A stretch of DNA of 64,000 nucleotides from Edaphocola aurantiacus (GCF_019797745.1 NZ_VOSI01000002.1:310001-374000); one strand, 5' to 3'. Shown: positions 1-8,491, numbered from the stretch's first letter. Made by a program: numbers and translations. Notes: generated from the sequence alone by a model not told the origin.

Positions 1-159
1 CGCTCCGGACAATGCGGTACCTGCACTGCCCGAATTGTAAAAGGTGAAGTATGGATTCAGTATAATGAAGTACTGACCCATAAAGACCTGGAAAACGGGC
101 TCACGCTTACCTGTATGGGATTTCCGATAAACGGCGATGTAACGATTACCTACGATTAA
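1..159 (+). CDS. C-terminal end of a PaaE-type 2Fe-2S ferredoxin reductase (partial)
   Basis: Only the last 52 codons and the TAA stop are in the window. The visible piece begins inside a plant-type 2Fe-2S ferredoxin motif (SGQCGTCTARI), followed about 30 residues later by the fourth cluster ligand in LTCMGFP, and ends VTITYD. This arrangement is the C-terminal ferredoxin domain of phenylacetyl-CoA epoxidase subunit E and related ferredoxin-NADP reductases, which pass electrons from NAD(P)H through FAD to the cluster. The N-terminal flavin domains lie outside the window, so the partner oxygenase or physiological role cannot be named. The stop codon overlaps the stop of the convergent downstream gene by a few bases. 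The domain assignment is secure; the exact subfamily is inferred. Confidence 0.75.
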   Translation, partial: RSGQCGTCTARIVKGEVWIQYNEVLTHKDLENGLTLTCMGFPINGDVTITYD

Positions 160-863
160 GCAGGATGAACGAGAAAGATTGTAGGACGCTTATGCAGATC
201 CGGTTTTTGTTTGCTCCATTCACCTATCGTGAGTGTTTTTACAGAAGCCGTCTCTGCCGTGATGTCTACCGCAATACATAATTTCGTTTTTTGCGGATGC
301 AGGGCTTTCAGGGCCTCTTCCAGTAACTGGTTATTACGATACGGAGTTTCAATAAAGATCTGTGTTTCCTGTTTTTGCTGGGCGATCTGCTCCAGCTCTT
401 TTAATGCTTTACCACGCATGGGCTCCTTGACCGGTAAGTAACCCAGGAAGCGGAATCCCTGCCCATTAAAACCAGAACCCATCAATGCCAGTAAAATAGA
501 ACTTGGCCCTGTATAGGGAATGACTACTGCACCTAATTCCTGCGCACAGGCTACGAGCTCACTACCGGGATCGGCCACAGCAGGGCATCCGGCCTCGCTC
601 ATCACACCTACATCATAACCCGCTTTAAGCCATTGACGCAGTAATGCCTTGTCTGTGGTATGTTGCTTGTTTACTTCTGCAAAAGTGATCTCATCAATCA
701 CCACCTCTTTATCATATGCCTTAAGCCACCTTCTCGCGGTGCGTACCTGTTCTACAAAATAGTATTTCAGGCGACATGCCTGCTGCTTTACTGCTTCCGG
801 TATGGTATCTGTTGCTTGTTCTGCAAGGGGTACGGGTATGAGGTGTAATCGGCCTAAAGACAT
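156..863 (-). CDS. RsmI-like SAM-dependent methyltransferase (tetrapyrrole methylase fold)
   Basis: A 235-residue protein of the tetrapyrrole methylase superfamily, closest by motif to RsmI, which 2'-O-methylates C1402 of 16S rRNA. Visible signatures are SEAGCPAVADPGSELV (about residues 89-104), matching the RsmI SDAGxPxxxDPG motif, and GPSSILLALMGSGF (about 119-132), matching the GPSA substrate loop. The N-terminus LGRLHLIPVPL differs from the LYVVATPIGN start of canonical RsmI, and the protein is shorter than usual (about 280), so it is better called an RsmI-like paralogue than RsmI itself. Bacteroidota often carry such a paralogue. It is convergent with the preceding partial gene. The methyltransferase assignment is firm; the substrate is not established. 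Confidence 0.8.
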   Translation of the reverse strand: MSLGRLHLIPVPLAEQATDTIPEAVKQQACRLKYYFVEQVRTARRWLKAYDKEVVIDEITFAEVNKQHTTDKALLRQWLKAGYDVGVMSEAGCPAVADPGSELVACAQELGAVVIPYTGPSSILLALMGSGFNGQGFRFLGYLPVKEPMRGKALKELEQIAQQKQETQIFIETPYRNNQLLEEALKALHPQKTKLCIAVDITAETASVKTLTIGEWSKQKPDLHKRPTIFLVHPA

Positions 864-941
864 ATCTGCTGTTTATTTTCAAACACAAAGAACGTCATTT
901 TTCTACAAATCAGCCCGTTGCCGATTTCAACAATAACTTAC

Positions 942-949
942 TAGTTTTG
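942..949 (+). promoter_or_regulatory. Bacteroidota-type -7 promoter box
   Basis: TAGTTTTG matches the TAnnTTTG consensus for the primary sigma factor of Bacteroidota. A TTG (918-920) lies 21 bases upstream in the -33 position. The box ends only four bases before the ATG of the lipoprotein gene, implying an almost leaderless transcript. Confidence 0.55.
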
Positions 950-953
950 CAGC

Positions 954-1592
954 ATGATCCGAAAAGGAGTATGTTTCTGTTTATTAATTTGCCTGACCCT
1001 GCTGTTGCACAGCTGTGGTCAAAAAAGTAATGGACGTGCGCATAAGCCCAATTACATTCCTGCAGATTCCTTGTCTGCGCTGCTTTCCGGCCTGGAAGAG
1101 GGAGACATTGTATTGCGTGCGGGCAATGATGTGACCAGCAATATGCTGCGGCAACTCAACCTTAAGGATAAACGGTTTTCACATTGTGGTATTGTATTTT
1201 CCGAATCGGGTGCCTGGTGGGTATACCATAGTATAGGCAGCGAGTCTGCTCCTGACCAGGCTATTAAAAAAGAGCCGCTCATGCATTACTGGAATCCTGA
1301 AGATAACCTTGCCATCGGCTATGCCCACCTGCATATAAGCCGGCAAGAACGTGCAAAGCTCTTACATACTACAGATAGTTTATATCGCCTGCAGATTCCC
1401 TTCGATATGCAATTTGACCTGAAGAGTGATGATCGCATGTATTGCACTGAAATGGTGGCAAAGTCCATACAGTGGAGTATTCCGGAAGCCCACCTGCAGC
1501 CTACAGATACGCTGGGCAGGCAATACTGGGCGGTAGATAATATCATTCGTAGCACGCTGGTAAGCGCAGTACATTACCTGCAGGTGAAATAA
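954..1592 (+). CDS. YiiX/YebB-like permuted papain-fold amidase lipoprotein
   Basis: A 212-residue lipoprotein with a short signal peptide and a lipobox ending at Cys21 (LLLHSC), so it should be anchored in the envelope. The body has the features of YiiX/YebB-like members of the NlpC/P60 superfamily, which hydrolyse amide or ester bonds: GDIVLR near residue 50, a candidate catalytic His77 in FSHCGIVF, and a candidate nucleophile Cys164 in YCTEMV. Histidine before cysteine is the circularly permuted order of this group. The ATG is the only start that retains the signal peptide. A good -7 box ends four bases upstream. The substrate (peptidoglycan, lipid or peptide) cannot be told from sequence. 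Confidence 0.75.
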   Translation: MIRKGVCFCLLICLTLLLHSCGQKSNGRAHKPNYIPADSLSALLSGLEEGDIVLRAGNDVTSNMLRQLNLKDKRFSHCGIVFSESGAWWVYHSIGSESAPDQAIKKEPLMHYWNPEDNLAIGYAHLHISRQERAKLLHTTDSLYRLQIPFDMQFDLKSDDRMYCTEMVAKSIQWSIPEAHLQPTDTLGRQYWAVDNIIRSTLVSAVHYLQVK

Positions 1593-1604
1593 AGGCAATT
1601 TTAT

Positions 1605-1612
1605 TACCTTTG
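1605..1612 (+). promoter_or_regulatory. -7 promoter box for the DUF4878-like lipoprotein gene
   Basis: TACCTTTG is an exact TAnnTTTG match, 19 bases before the ATG at 1632. No convincing -33 TTG is visible. Confidence 0.45.
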
Positions 1613-1631
1613 CTGACAATTACGCATTATT

Positions 1632-2108
1632 ATGAACAAATATATTCTGGGTTTATTATGTAGTCTCTTCCTGTTTCTGGGTGGCTGCAGAAAAGATTCT
1701 TCTAAAGATGTAGCAGAACGCTTTGCCAATGCTTTTCATCACCGCGACTACAAAACGGCTATGTCTCTGGCTACAGCAACCAGCCGTACACAACTGGAAA
1801 CCATCAGCCAGTTTGCCGGTAATCTTCCGGATGCATCTGCACAGGAGGCTAAAAACATCCTGGTAGTGATGGGTAAAGGCGAGGAGAAAGGCGATCGTGC
1901 GACGTACTATTATACGACCTCAGACAGTGATATCGAACAGAAGATCAACCTCATAAAAGTTGATGGTAAATGGCAGGTAGAATGGAATAAAATGGACAGC
2001 CCTGTAGTAGATAAGAAAACAGAGGCTCCGGCCGCTGCTCCCGCAGACTCCAGCGTACAACTGGAAGTAGGTACACCGGAAGGCCTGGATACTACCCTGA
2101 TACGATAA
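1632..2108 (+). CDS. DUF4878-like lipoprotein
   Basis: A 158-residue predicted lipoprotein: signal peptide with a lipobox at Cys19 (LFLGGC), then an NTF2/DUF4878-like domain. The pattern is a helix containing VAERFANAFHHRDYKTAMSL followed by beta strands with YYYTTSDSD and a closing VDGKWQVEW strand. This layout is typical of small periplasmic or surface lipoproteins of unknown function. The C-terminal 35 residues are rich in Ala, Pro and Thr and look disordered. It has its own probable promoter and faces hemW, whose 3' end lies six bases away. The fold assignment is by pattern; no function is proposed. Confidence 0.65.
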   Translation: MNKYILGLLCSLFLFLGGCRKDSSKDVAERFANAFHHRDYKTAMSLATATSRTQLETISQFAGNLPDASAQEAKNILVVMGKGEEKGDRATYYYTTSDSDIEQKINLIKVDGKWQVEWNKMDSPVVDKKTEAPAAAPADSSVQLEVGTPEGLDTTLIR

Positions 2109-2113
2109 AGTAC

Positions 2114-3235
2114 TTAATCAAAAAATAAATCGGCAGCAATGCCATCGGCGAACAGTTTTCCGGCAGCAGTCAGGATATACTGTTCGCCTTTTTGCTGCAC
2201 ACGATCACCCAGGAAGGGTTCTATTTTCTCTTCCAGATCTTTCAGATAATCTGTACCAAAACGTTTGGTTACATACTGCCGGTCTATACCCCACATGGTG
2301 CGTAATGCGGTTAAGATATACTCATTGAGCTGATCGGCTACAGACAATACTTCCCGTTCTACATTCATGATCCCTGCTTCAATGCCTTTTATATACAGGG
2401 CATTATTGGCTACATTCCACTGACGGCTTACCTGGTCGAAAGAGTGGGCAGACGGACCTATTCCAAGATATGACACGCCCTTCCAGTAATTGGTATTATG
2501 TACTGCATACTGCCCGGGTAAAGCGAAATTGGAAATTTCATAATGGTCAAATCCGGCAGCGGTAAGAAATGCCGTCATCAGCTCAAACTGTTGTGCCGCC
2601 TGTTCTGTCATTGGTGCAGGCACTTTTCCTTTGCCTACCTGGTGCGCCAGCAAAGTATGCTCCTCTACTGTCAATGCGTAGGCCGATACATGTGGTATAC
2701 CAAAACGTACGGCTTTCTGCATATTCTCCATCCAGAGGGCATTGCTTAGGCCCGGTGTACCATAAATAAGGTCAATCGTTAGATTGCTGTACCCTGCATC
2801 CTGTGCCCTTTTGATGGCAGATTCTGCTTCTCCGGCCGTATGGGCTCTCTGCATAAAACGCAGATCGGACTCTTCGAAGGACTGAACGCCCATACTCAGT
2901 CTATTGATAGGAGTATGCCGTAAGCCGGACAAAAAGGTATCATTCACATCGTCCGGATTAGCCTCCAGCGTACATTCCTTAAGGTCAAGGGTATAATTCC
3001 GGTAAATTGTTTCCCATATCAGCGCTAATTCCTTTTCTGAAAGAAGGGATGGTGTGCCACCACCAAAATATACCGTTTCTACAGCTGCACCGGCCAGGTA
3101 GTCCTTGCGCAGCACCAGTTCCCGGCAGATTGCGCTCACCACGTCTTCTTTATATTTCAGTGAAGTAGAAAAGTGGAAGTTGCAATAGTTGCAGGCTTGC
3201 TTACAAAAAGGAATGTGAATATATATACCGCCCAT
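2114..3235 (-). CDS. hemW: Radical SAM haem chaperone HemW (oxygen-independent coproporphyrinogen oxidase-like)
   Basis: A 373-residue radical SAM protein. The 4Fe-4S motif is Cys11-x3-Cys15-x2-Cys18 (HIPFCKQACNYCNF), followed by YFGGGTPSLL and EANPDD and a C-terminal HemN-like domain. HemN proper has an N-terminal extension and one further cysteine directly after the cluster motif (CxxxCxxCxC); here that position is Phe, which fits HemW, a haem-binding protein thought to insert haem into target proteins rather than an oxidase. Length and start agree with the family. The gene is divergent from the secreted-protein gene at 3286, with about 50 bases between starts. Confidence 0.9.
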   Translation of the reverse strand: MGGIYIHIPFCKQACNYCNFHFSTSLKYKEDVVSAICRELVLRKDYLAGAAVETVYFGGGTPSLLSEKELALIWETIYRNYTLDLKECTLEANPDDVNDTFLSGLRHTPINRLSMGVQSFEESDLRFMQRAHTAGEAESAIKRAQDAGYSNLTIDLIYGTPGLSNALWMENMQKAVRFGIPHVSAYALTVEEHTLLAHQVGKGKVPAPMTEQAAQQFELMTAFLTAAGFDHYEISNFALPGQYAVHNTNYWKGVSYLGIGPSAHSFDQVSRQWNVANNALYIKGIEAGIMNVEREVLSVADQLNEYILTALRTMWGIDRQYVTKRFGTDYLKDLEEKIEPFLGDRVQQKGEQYILTAAGKLFADGIAADLFFD

Positions 3236-3285
3236 GGATTATGTGAATCTGTATGGCAAATTTCAGTATTTTCGCTGTATTAAAA

Positions 3286-3762
3286 ATGAAAATTACTATG
3301 CAAAAAATATTGAGCCTCCTGATGATGATTTGCTTTGGTACCGTTGCCGCCGTGGCACAGCAGTCTGCGGCCCCAAAACAACCGGCCTGCTCCGATGCCA
3401 AAGTGCATGGCAAACTGGTTTCTATCGATAAAGAATGGGAAAGCAAACAATACAAGCTGATGTACTTCAGTTCCGAAAATGTTCCGAGCAAAGCGATGGT
3501 TCCGTTTAAGTTCGAAGTAAAACAGGGTGAGACTTACCAGATCAACTATGTTGTGGGCGCACATGCATCCAAATATCAGGTAACTGTGGTGGATGAACAG
3601 ATAAAAGAGGTAGTGAAGGAAAAGGGTAAAACCGTAGGTAATGACCAGATGACGGTTGTGAGCAAACAGTTTACAGCTCATTCAAACGGCGTATATATGC
3701 TTGTATTTTCACAGCAAACCAAAGCAGGCAATTGTGTAGGTATTTCTTTATTGAAAAAATAA
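3286..3762 (+). CDS. Small secreted protein of unknown function
   Basis: About 158 residues from ATG 3286 (MKITMQKILSLLMM); ATG 3298 is an equally plausible start, while the upstream ATG at 3253 would precede the likely transcription start. A signal peptide ends near AVAQQ. The mature part is a compact, probably all-beta domain with GETYQINYVVGAHASKYQ and a C-terminal SNGVYMLVFSQ strand, resembling small secreted beta-sandwich proteins of Bacteroidota, but I do not recognise a family. Seven bases separate its stop from the downstream acyltransferase, so the two may be cotranscribed. An imperfect -7 box (TATTTTCG, 3267-3274) precedes it. Confidence 0.6.
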   Translation: MKITMQKILSLLMMICFGTVAAVAQQSAAPKQPACSDAKVHGKLVSIDKEWESKQYKLMYFSSENVPSKAMVPFKFEVKQGETYQINYVVGAHASKYQVTVVDEQIKEVVKEKGKTVGNDQMTVVSKQFTAHSNGVYMLVFSQQTKAGNCVGISLLKK

Positions 3763-3769
3763 ACCCGGT

Positions 3770-4297
3770 ATGAAACGGCTGATCCGTAAACTTTTCGGCT
3801 GGCGTGAGGGTACGCCCTTCAGCTTTTATCTTACCGATTTTGTATTTCGTAAGGTGCTCCGGCAGAATGCTTCGGCCCGATGGCCGGTGCACTTTACCAG
3901 TACTATTCATAACGGAGAGCGCATTACGGTGGGTAAGGATACTTATCCAGGAGACTCTCCGAATAATTATATCAATGCGGCCAATGGTATAGAAATAGGC
4001 AGCTATACCAATCTGGGGCCGAATGTAAGTCTGATCTCTGCCAACCATGATGCTGTTGATAATAGTGTTTCTATACCGGCAGAGCCGATCAGGATAGGTG
4101 CATACAGCTGGATCGGCAGTCAGGTTGTTGTATTGCCTGGTGTACAACTTGGCGAATTTACAATCGTAGGTGCAGGAGCTGTTGTCACCAAAAGTTTTAC
4201 TGAAGGCTATTGTGTCATTGCGGGTAATCCTGCCCGTATAATCAAGTCCCTCGACAAAGAAAAGTGTTTAGCATTTGCAAGAGAAAACCCTAAATAA
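3770..4297 (+). CDS. Hexapeptide-repeat O-acyltransferase (left-handed beta-helix)
   Basis: A 175-residue acyltransferase of the LbH family (WcaF/CysE/NodL-like). The N-terminus is helical. From about residue 60 onward there are hexapeptide turns (IEIGSYTNLGPNVSL, RIGAYSWIGSQVVVLPGVQLG, TIVGAGAVVTK), a catalytic-type histidine in SANHD, and the characteristic closing GNPARII. Such enzymes O-acetylate sugars of polysaccharide or LPS precursors using acetyl-CoA. The next gene, a polysaccharide flippase, starts inside the 3' end of this one with 23 bases of overlap, which supports an envelope-polysaccharide role. The acceptor sugar is unknown. Confidence 0.85.
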   Translation: MKRLIRKLFGWREGTPFSFYLTDFVFRKVLRQNASARWPVHFTSTIHNGERITVGKDTYPGDSPNNYINAANGIEIGSYTNLGPNVSLISANHDAVDNSVSIPAEPIRIGAYSWIGSQVVVLPGVQLGEFTIVGAGAVVTKSFTEGYCVIAGNPARIIKSLDKEKCLAFARENPK

Positions 4298-5690
4298 GAT
4301 CATTTACAAAGATTCCTTTATCATCTTTTCCATAAGGCTGCTCAGCACCCTGGCGATGATAATGATCGCTTATGCTTTCTCGCACAGCCTGTCTACTACA
4401 GATTACGGGCGCTATACCAATTACTGGAACCGCTTCTACGCCTTTAATGCTTTTGCAGGGCTGGGTATTGCGGCTTTTATCTTTACTTATTCCAAAGACA
4501 AACTGATCCTGCTCTTGCGGCGGATCAAAAGAGGTCAATATATTGCACTGGCCTTATTTATGCTGGTAGCCAGCATCGCCTTTGCCGGTGTGCAGGCCCG
4601 ATCGGGATATCCTGCCCTTATATCAATAGCATTTATGCTGTTGAATACACTGTGTATCATCACAGAATCTGCATTGATCATATTCCGGAAATTCCGGCAG
4701 ATATTCTGGATTAATTTATTGTACCTGCTTGCCTTTCTATGGTTACATTACCGCCAGCTGCACGCTCCCTCATTTGATGCTGCCAGTTTATTCAGCAGCC
4801 TCTGCATCCTGTTTGCCGTAAAGTTGCTGGTCAGTGGGTTTTTCCTGTACGAGCGTAATGCTGCACCACAAGCAGAAGAGGTGCCTGCCGAAACTAATTA
4901 CCAGAAATTATGGCTGCACCTGTACCTATTCGACATGACGCAGATACTGATGGTCTATATAGATAAGTTTGTGGTTTCTATTTTGCTGAACGAGTCTACA
5001 GCTGCTATTTATAATAACGGGTCTACGCCCATCCCTCTATTACCCATTATTTTCTCAGCAGTATCGAGTGCTTCACTGATGCAGTTTTCGAAATATGATA
5101 AAGGAGATACCGTAATGCAAACAAGCATTATGCGCAACCTGGCCAGGATATTGTCCAACTTTGCCTTCCCGATTTTTTTCTTTTTTGTGTTTTTCAGGTA
5201 TGAGTTTATCGTCACTTATTTTTCGAATAAATACATTCCGTCGATCCCCATATTCCTGGCTTCACTTTTCGTCATTCCGTTGAGGATGTTCAATTACACG
5301 ATTATTTTCCAGAAACATGAACGGGGAGATATTATTAATACAGGTGTACTGCTGGATATAGGTGCTACACTGGCACTGGTCTATCCTTTATACCTCTTTA
5401 TGGGCCTTCCAGGTATTGCGCTAAGCTTTGTATTGGGCACTTACATACAAGCCGGTTTTTACCTATATAAAATGACCCGCATTTTACAACAACCCATACA
5501 CAGGATTGTACCAATAACCAATTTGCTGATGAAGTTTCTCTTTTATGGGCTGCTGGTCTATGGTCTGTATGAAGGTTTGATCCCTTTTGTCAGACCCATA
5601 ACGGCTATGCTCAGCACCATATGTGTGACTGCTGTGGTGATACTGGCCATCGTACGCAGAGAATACAGATCTGCACAACACCTCTCATAA
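4275..5690 (+). CDS. Polysaccharide/lipopolysaccharide flippase-like membrane protein
   Basis: A 471-residue very hydrophobic protein with about 12 predicted transmembrane segments, starting with a SIRLLSTLAMIMIAYAF helix and the LSTTDYGRYTNYW motif. This is the N-terminal signature of Wzx/MATE-superfamily oligosaccharide flippases (SxxExGxYxxxxS). It would move lipid-linked sugar units across the inner membrane. It overlaps the acyltransferase gene by 23 bases, implying translational coupling. No glycosyltransferases flank the pair, so this is not a full O-antigen locus. The flippase class is confident, the substrate is not. Confidence 0.8.
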   Translation: MQEKTLNKIIYKDSFIIFSIRLLSTLAMIMIAYAFSHSLSTTDYGRYTNYWNRFYAFNAFAGLGIAAFIFTYSKDKLILLLRRIKRGQYIALALFMLVASIAFAGVQARSGYPALISIAFMLLNTLCIITESALIIFRKFRQIFWINLLYLLAFLWLHYRQLHAPSFDAASLFSSLCILFAVKLLVSGFFLYERNAAPQAEEVPAETNYQKLWLHLYLFDMTQILMVYIDKFVVSILLNESTAAIYNNGSTPIPLLPIIFSAVSSASLMQFSKYDKGDTVMQTSIMRNLARILSNFAFPIFFFFVFFRYEFIVTYFSNKYIPSIPIFLASLFVIPLRMFNYTIIFQKHERGDIINTGVLLDIGATLALVYPLYLFMGLPGIALSFVLGTYIQAGFYLYKMTRILQQPIHRIVPITNLLMKFLFYGLLVYGLYEGLIPFVRPITAMLSTICVTAVVILAIVRREYRSAQHLS

Positions 5691-5708
5691 TACACAATAA
5701 AGAGTTTT

Positions 5709-5740
5709 TTTGAGCGCTTAGGGAATAAGCGCTAATTTTG
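5709..5740 (+). promoter_or_regulatory. hflX promoter with a palindrome filling the spacer
   Basis: TTTG (5709-5712) and TAATTTTG (5733-5740) form a -33/-7 pair with a 20-base spacer, the best promoter in the window. The spacer is almost wholly occupied by a perfect 8-bp inverted repeat, AGCGCTTA (5713-5720) and TAAGCGCT (5726-5733), with loop GGGAA. The position suggests a repressor operator, but an RNA hairpin ending the upstream gene cannot be excluded. Confidence 0.6.
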
Positions 5741-5764
5741 CTATATATTAAAAACGATTAGGAT

Positions 5765-6952
5765 TTGATAGAGAATAAGAATATCCTGGACCAGGAAGTG
5801 GACGCTGTACTGGTGGGATTGATCCAAAAGGATCAGAATGAGCGACAGGTAATGGAATACCTGGATGAGCTGGCTTTCCTGGCAGAGACTGCCGGTGCAA
5901 AGACCATGAGGAAATTTGTACAGAAATTGCCACACCCTGATAGCCGCACGTTTATCGGGAAAGGTAAGCTGGAAGAAGTTGCGGCTTATGTAAAAATGAA
6001 AAATATCGGCCTGGTTATATTCGATGATGAACTGACCGGCTCACAAATCAGTAATGTACAGAAAGAAGTAGGGGTTAAGGTAATTGACCGCTCGGATCTG
6101 ATCCTGGATATTTTTGCCCGCAGAGCCAAAACGGCACAGGCCAAAACACAGGTGGAACTGGCGCAGTACCAATACATCCTGCCACGCCTGAGAGGGATGT
6201 GGAGTCACCTGGAACGCCAGGGAGGGGGTATCGGTTCCCGTGGTCCCGGTGAAACGGAGATCGAGACTGACCGCCGTCTGGTAAAGGATAAGATCAACTT
6301 ACTGCGCAAACGCCTTCAGGAGATTGACAAACAATCTCAGACCCAGCGCCAGCAAAGAGGAACCTTTATCCGCGTAGCGCTGGTTGGATATACTAATGTG
6401 GGTAAGAGTACGCTGATGACGGTATTGAGCAAATCGGATGTATTTGCCGAAAATAAACTGTTTGCCACACTGGAAACCACTACCCGTAAGGTGGTGTTTG
6501 AACAGACTCCTTTCCTGCTGAGCGATACGGTTGGATTTATCCGTAAGCTGCCGCACCATCTGGTAGAAAGTTTTAAATCTACACTGGATGAGGTTAGAGA
6601 GGCGGATATCCTGTTACATGTGGTGGATGTATCACATCCTAAATATGAAGACCAGATTGGTGTTGTGGACAAAACCCTGCAGGAAATTGGTGCATTTGAT
6701 AAACCGATCGTACTGATCTTTAATAAAATGGACCAGTACATCAGAGAAACCTTTGATGAATTCCTGACAGAAGAGGTAAAAGAGGACTTGCTGAAACAAT
6801 TGTACCGCCGCTGGGATAACCTGACGCATGGTAATGCTTTGTTTATTTCTGCTACAGAACTGTCTAATATCGAACGCCTTCGGGAGACTTTATTACACAA
6901 GGTAAAAGAACTGTACAGCATCCGTTACCCATACATGACCAACTTCTTCTAG
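5765..6952 (+). CDS. hflX: GTPase HflX, ribosome-splitting factor
   Basis: A 395-residue HflX. The N-terminal domain carries the diagnostic DSRTFIGKGKLEE and DRSDLILDIFA motifs and the Gly-rich linker QGGGIGSRGPGETEIE. The GTPase domain has the P-loop GYTNVGKST (about residues 208-216), G3 SDTVGFI and G4 NKMD. HflX splits stalled ribosomes and is stress-associated in bacteria. The start is TTG 5765: an in-frame stop lies one codon further upstream and the next ATG would remove conserved sequence. It is followed after three bases by pdxJ, so the two are an operon driven from the promoter at 5709-5740. Confidence 0.93.
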   Translation: MIENKNILDQEVDAVLVGLIQKDQNERQVMEYLDELAFLAETAGAKTMRKFVQKLPHPDSRTFIGKGKLEEVAAYVKMKNIGLVIFDDELTGSQISNVQKEVGVKVIDRSDLILDIFARRAKTAQAKTQVELAQYQYILPRLRGMWSHLERQGGGIGSRGPGETEIETDRRLVKDKINLLRKRLQEIDKQSQTQRQQRGTFIRVALVGYTNVGKSTLMTVLSKSDVFAENKLFATLETTTRKVVFEQTPFLLSDTVGFIRKLPHHLVESFKSTLDEVREADILLHVVDVSHPKYEDQIGVVDKTLQEIGAFDKPIVLIFNKMDQYIRETFDEFLTEEVKEDLLKQLYRRWDNLTHGNALFISATELSNIERLRETLLHKVKELYSIRYPYMTNFF

Positions 6953-6955
6953 ACT

Positions 6956-7684
6956 ATGAACCAGACCAAATTATCGGTAAACGTAAATAAAATTGCCACC
7001 CTGCGTAACAGCCGAGGTGGCAGTAATCCTAACCTGTTGCAGGTAGCCCTGGATTGTGAGCGTTTTGGAGCAGATGGCATTACAGTACATCCGCGCCCGG
7101 ATGAGCGTCATATCCGCTATGCAGATGTGTATGAGTTGAAGCAGGCGATCAGCACGGAGTTTAACATTGAAGGCAATCCTAAGGAAGATAAATTTGTGCA
7201 GCTGGTACTGGACAATAAACCGGCACAGGTAACCCTAGTGCCAGATGCGACTAACCAGCTTACCTCAAATCACGGCTGGGATACTATTAAGGAACAGGCT
7301 TTTTTACAGGAGATCATACCGGTATTTAAGCAGCAAGGCATCCGCGTATCGGTATTTGTAGACCCGGTGGTGGATATGGTAAAGGCGGCAAAAGATTGTG
7401 GTACAGATCGTATAGAACTGTATACAGAGGCTTATGCAGCCTATTTTCCTAAAGATAAAGAATCGGCCATAGCAGCTTATATAGCTGCTGCAAAAGCCGC
7501 GCAGGAAGTATCACTGGGCCTGAATGCCGGCCATGACCTGGACCTGCATAACCTTACTTATTTTGCACAGCATATTCCCGGCCTGCTGGAAGTATCAATC
7601 GGCCATGCACTGGTGAGCGATGCTTTGTATCTGGGCTTACAGAATACGGTAGCCATGTATAAGCGCTGCCTGGGCGCATATTAA
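6956..7684 (+). CDS. pdxJ: Pyridoxine 5'-phosphate synthase PdxJ
   Basis: A 242-residue TIM-barrel enzyme that condenses 1-deoxyxylulose 5-phosphate with 3-amino-1-hydroxyacetone phosphate to give pyridoxine 5'-phosphate. Family motifs are LSVNVNKIATLRNSRGG, the phosphate/catalytic segment HPRPDERHI (residues 45-53), VTLVPD, GLNAGHDL and the C-terminal EVSIGHAL. Length is normal. The three-base gap to hflX indicates cotranscription, and a strong terminator follows. This points to a DXP-dependent vitamin B6 pathway in the organism. Confidence 0.95.
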   Translation: MNQTKLSVNVNKIATLRNSRGGSNPNLLQVALDCERFGADGITVHPRPDERHIRYADVYELKQAISTEFNIEGNPKEDKFVQLVLDNKPAQVTLVPDATNQLTSNHGWDTIKEQAFLQEIIPVFKQQGIRVSVFVDPVVDMVKAAKDCGTDRIELYTEAYAAYFPKDKESAIAAYIAAAKAAQEVSLGLNAGHDLDLHNLTYFAQHIPGLLEVSIGHALVSDALYLGLQNTVAMYKRCLGAY

Positions 7685-7709
7685 ATCAGCAAAACAGCTG
7701 GATGTTCAG

Positions 7710-7768
7710 TCCAGTATAGTACAGCAGAAAAATATTTTTCCCTGTACTATACTGGATTTTGCTTTTTT
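7710..7768 (+). terminator. Terminator of hflX-pdxJ
   Basis: A perfect 15-bp stem pairs 7710-7724 (TCCAGTATAGTACAG) with 7742-7756, with a 17-base A/T-rich loop, followed by TTTTGCTTTTTTT. Confidence 0.8.
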
Positions 7769-7875
7769 TACGTCTTATATTTAGGAAATAAATACAATAT
7801 ACATGAATTGACCTTTACAACTATGTAGTATTTCATATCGGATTTCATTTTTTGATCTTTGCAAAAATCAGCGAC

Positions 7876-8475
7876 ATGAATAGTAAGATCTTATCAATCC
7901 TGCTCTGCGTTCTCTCTACATCTGCGACAGCACAGCAAACCAGTTACGGCTCCAATATTATACGCCTGACACCGCTATCAGGATTTGGTCAGACGTTTAA
8001 TGAATACAACGGACACTGGTCCATAGGTATGTCTTATGAGTATATCCTGGGCAGGCAACAACGCATCGGAATCTGCATACCATTCTATTACGGACTGAAT
8101 GTACAAACAGATGAATTCGGATCTAATGGCATTATTATTAATAACTATTCATACCTATGGAACCCTGGTGTAAAATTTTACCCTTTTGGCCAGACAAGAC
8201 TGAACTATGCGCTGGGACCGTCTGTTTTTGCCGCCTATGGCGATGCCAGCACGTACATGGGTATGGGTCGTACAGAGATCGCTACCTACAGGAAGTTCGG
8301 AATGATGATCAACAATTATCTTCATTTCAATTGCACGCCTTTATTCAATATTGGGATGGAGCTGGCCATCGGTATCAGCCCGATTAATAAACGCAGAGTT
8401 GCCTTCCAGCAGGAACAATCACTGGAGACTGCTTCTTTTATTAAATTAGGTTTCCAGGTAGGCTTTCGTTTCTGA
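7876..8475 (+). CDS. Secreted beta-barrel-like protein, paralogue 1 of 3
   Basis: About 199 residues from ATG 7876 (MNSKILSILL), with a signal peptide ending ATAQQ. The mature protein is beta-rich and shares with the next two genes the motif series YGxNIIRxxPL, SYEYIL(G/D), IPFYYGLN, NPGVKFYPFGQ, YALGPS, MMINNYLHFN and a final GFQVGFRF. An aromatic C-terminal residue after amphipathic strands is typical of small outer-membrane beta-barrels of the OmpW/OprF-like type. It is the most diverged of the three copies. A near-consensus -7 box (GATCTTTG, 7854-7861) precedes it. Function is unknown; the outer-membrane location is inferred. Confidence 0.7.
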   Translation: MNSKILSILLCVLSTSATAQQTSYGSNIIRLTPLSGFGQTFNEYNGHWSIGMSYEYILGRQQRIGICIPFYYGLNVQTDEFGSNGIIINNYSYLWNPGVKFYPFGQTRLNYALGPSVFAAYGDASTYMGMGRTEIATYRKFGMMINNYLHFNCTPLFNIGMELAIGISPINKRRVAFQQEQSLETASFIKLGFQVGFRF

Positions 8476-8491
8476 TCCGTATCATTATTTC

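Noticed and set aside
6337-6921. 194-codon minus-strand frame opposite hflX
   Set aside because: HflX motifs cover the whole region on the plus strand; the antisense product is Ser-rich and without family likeness.
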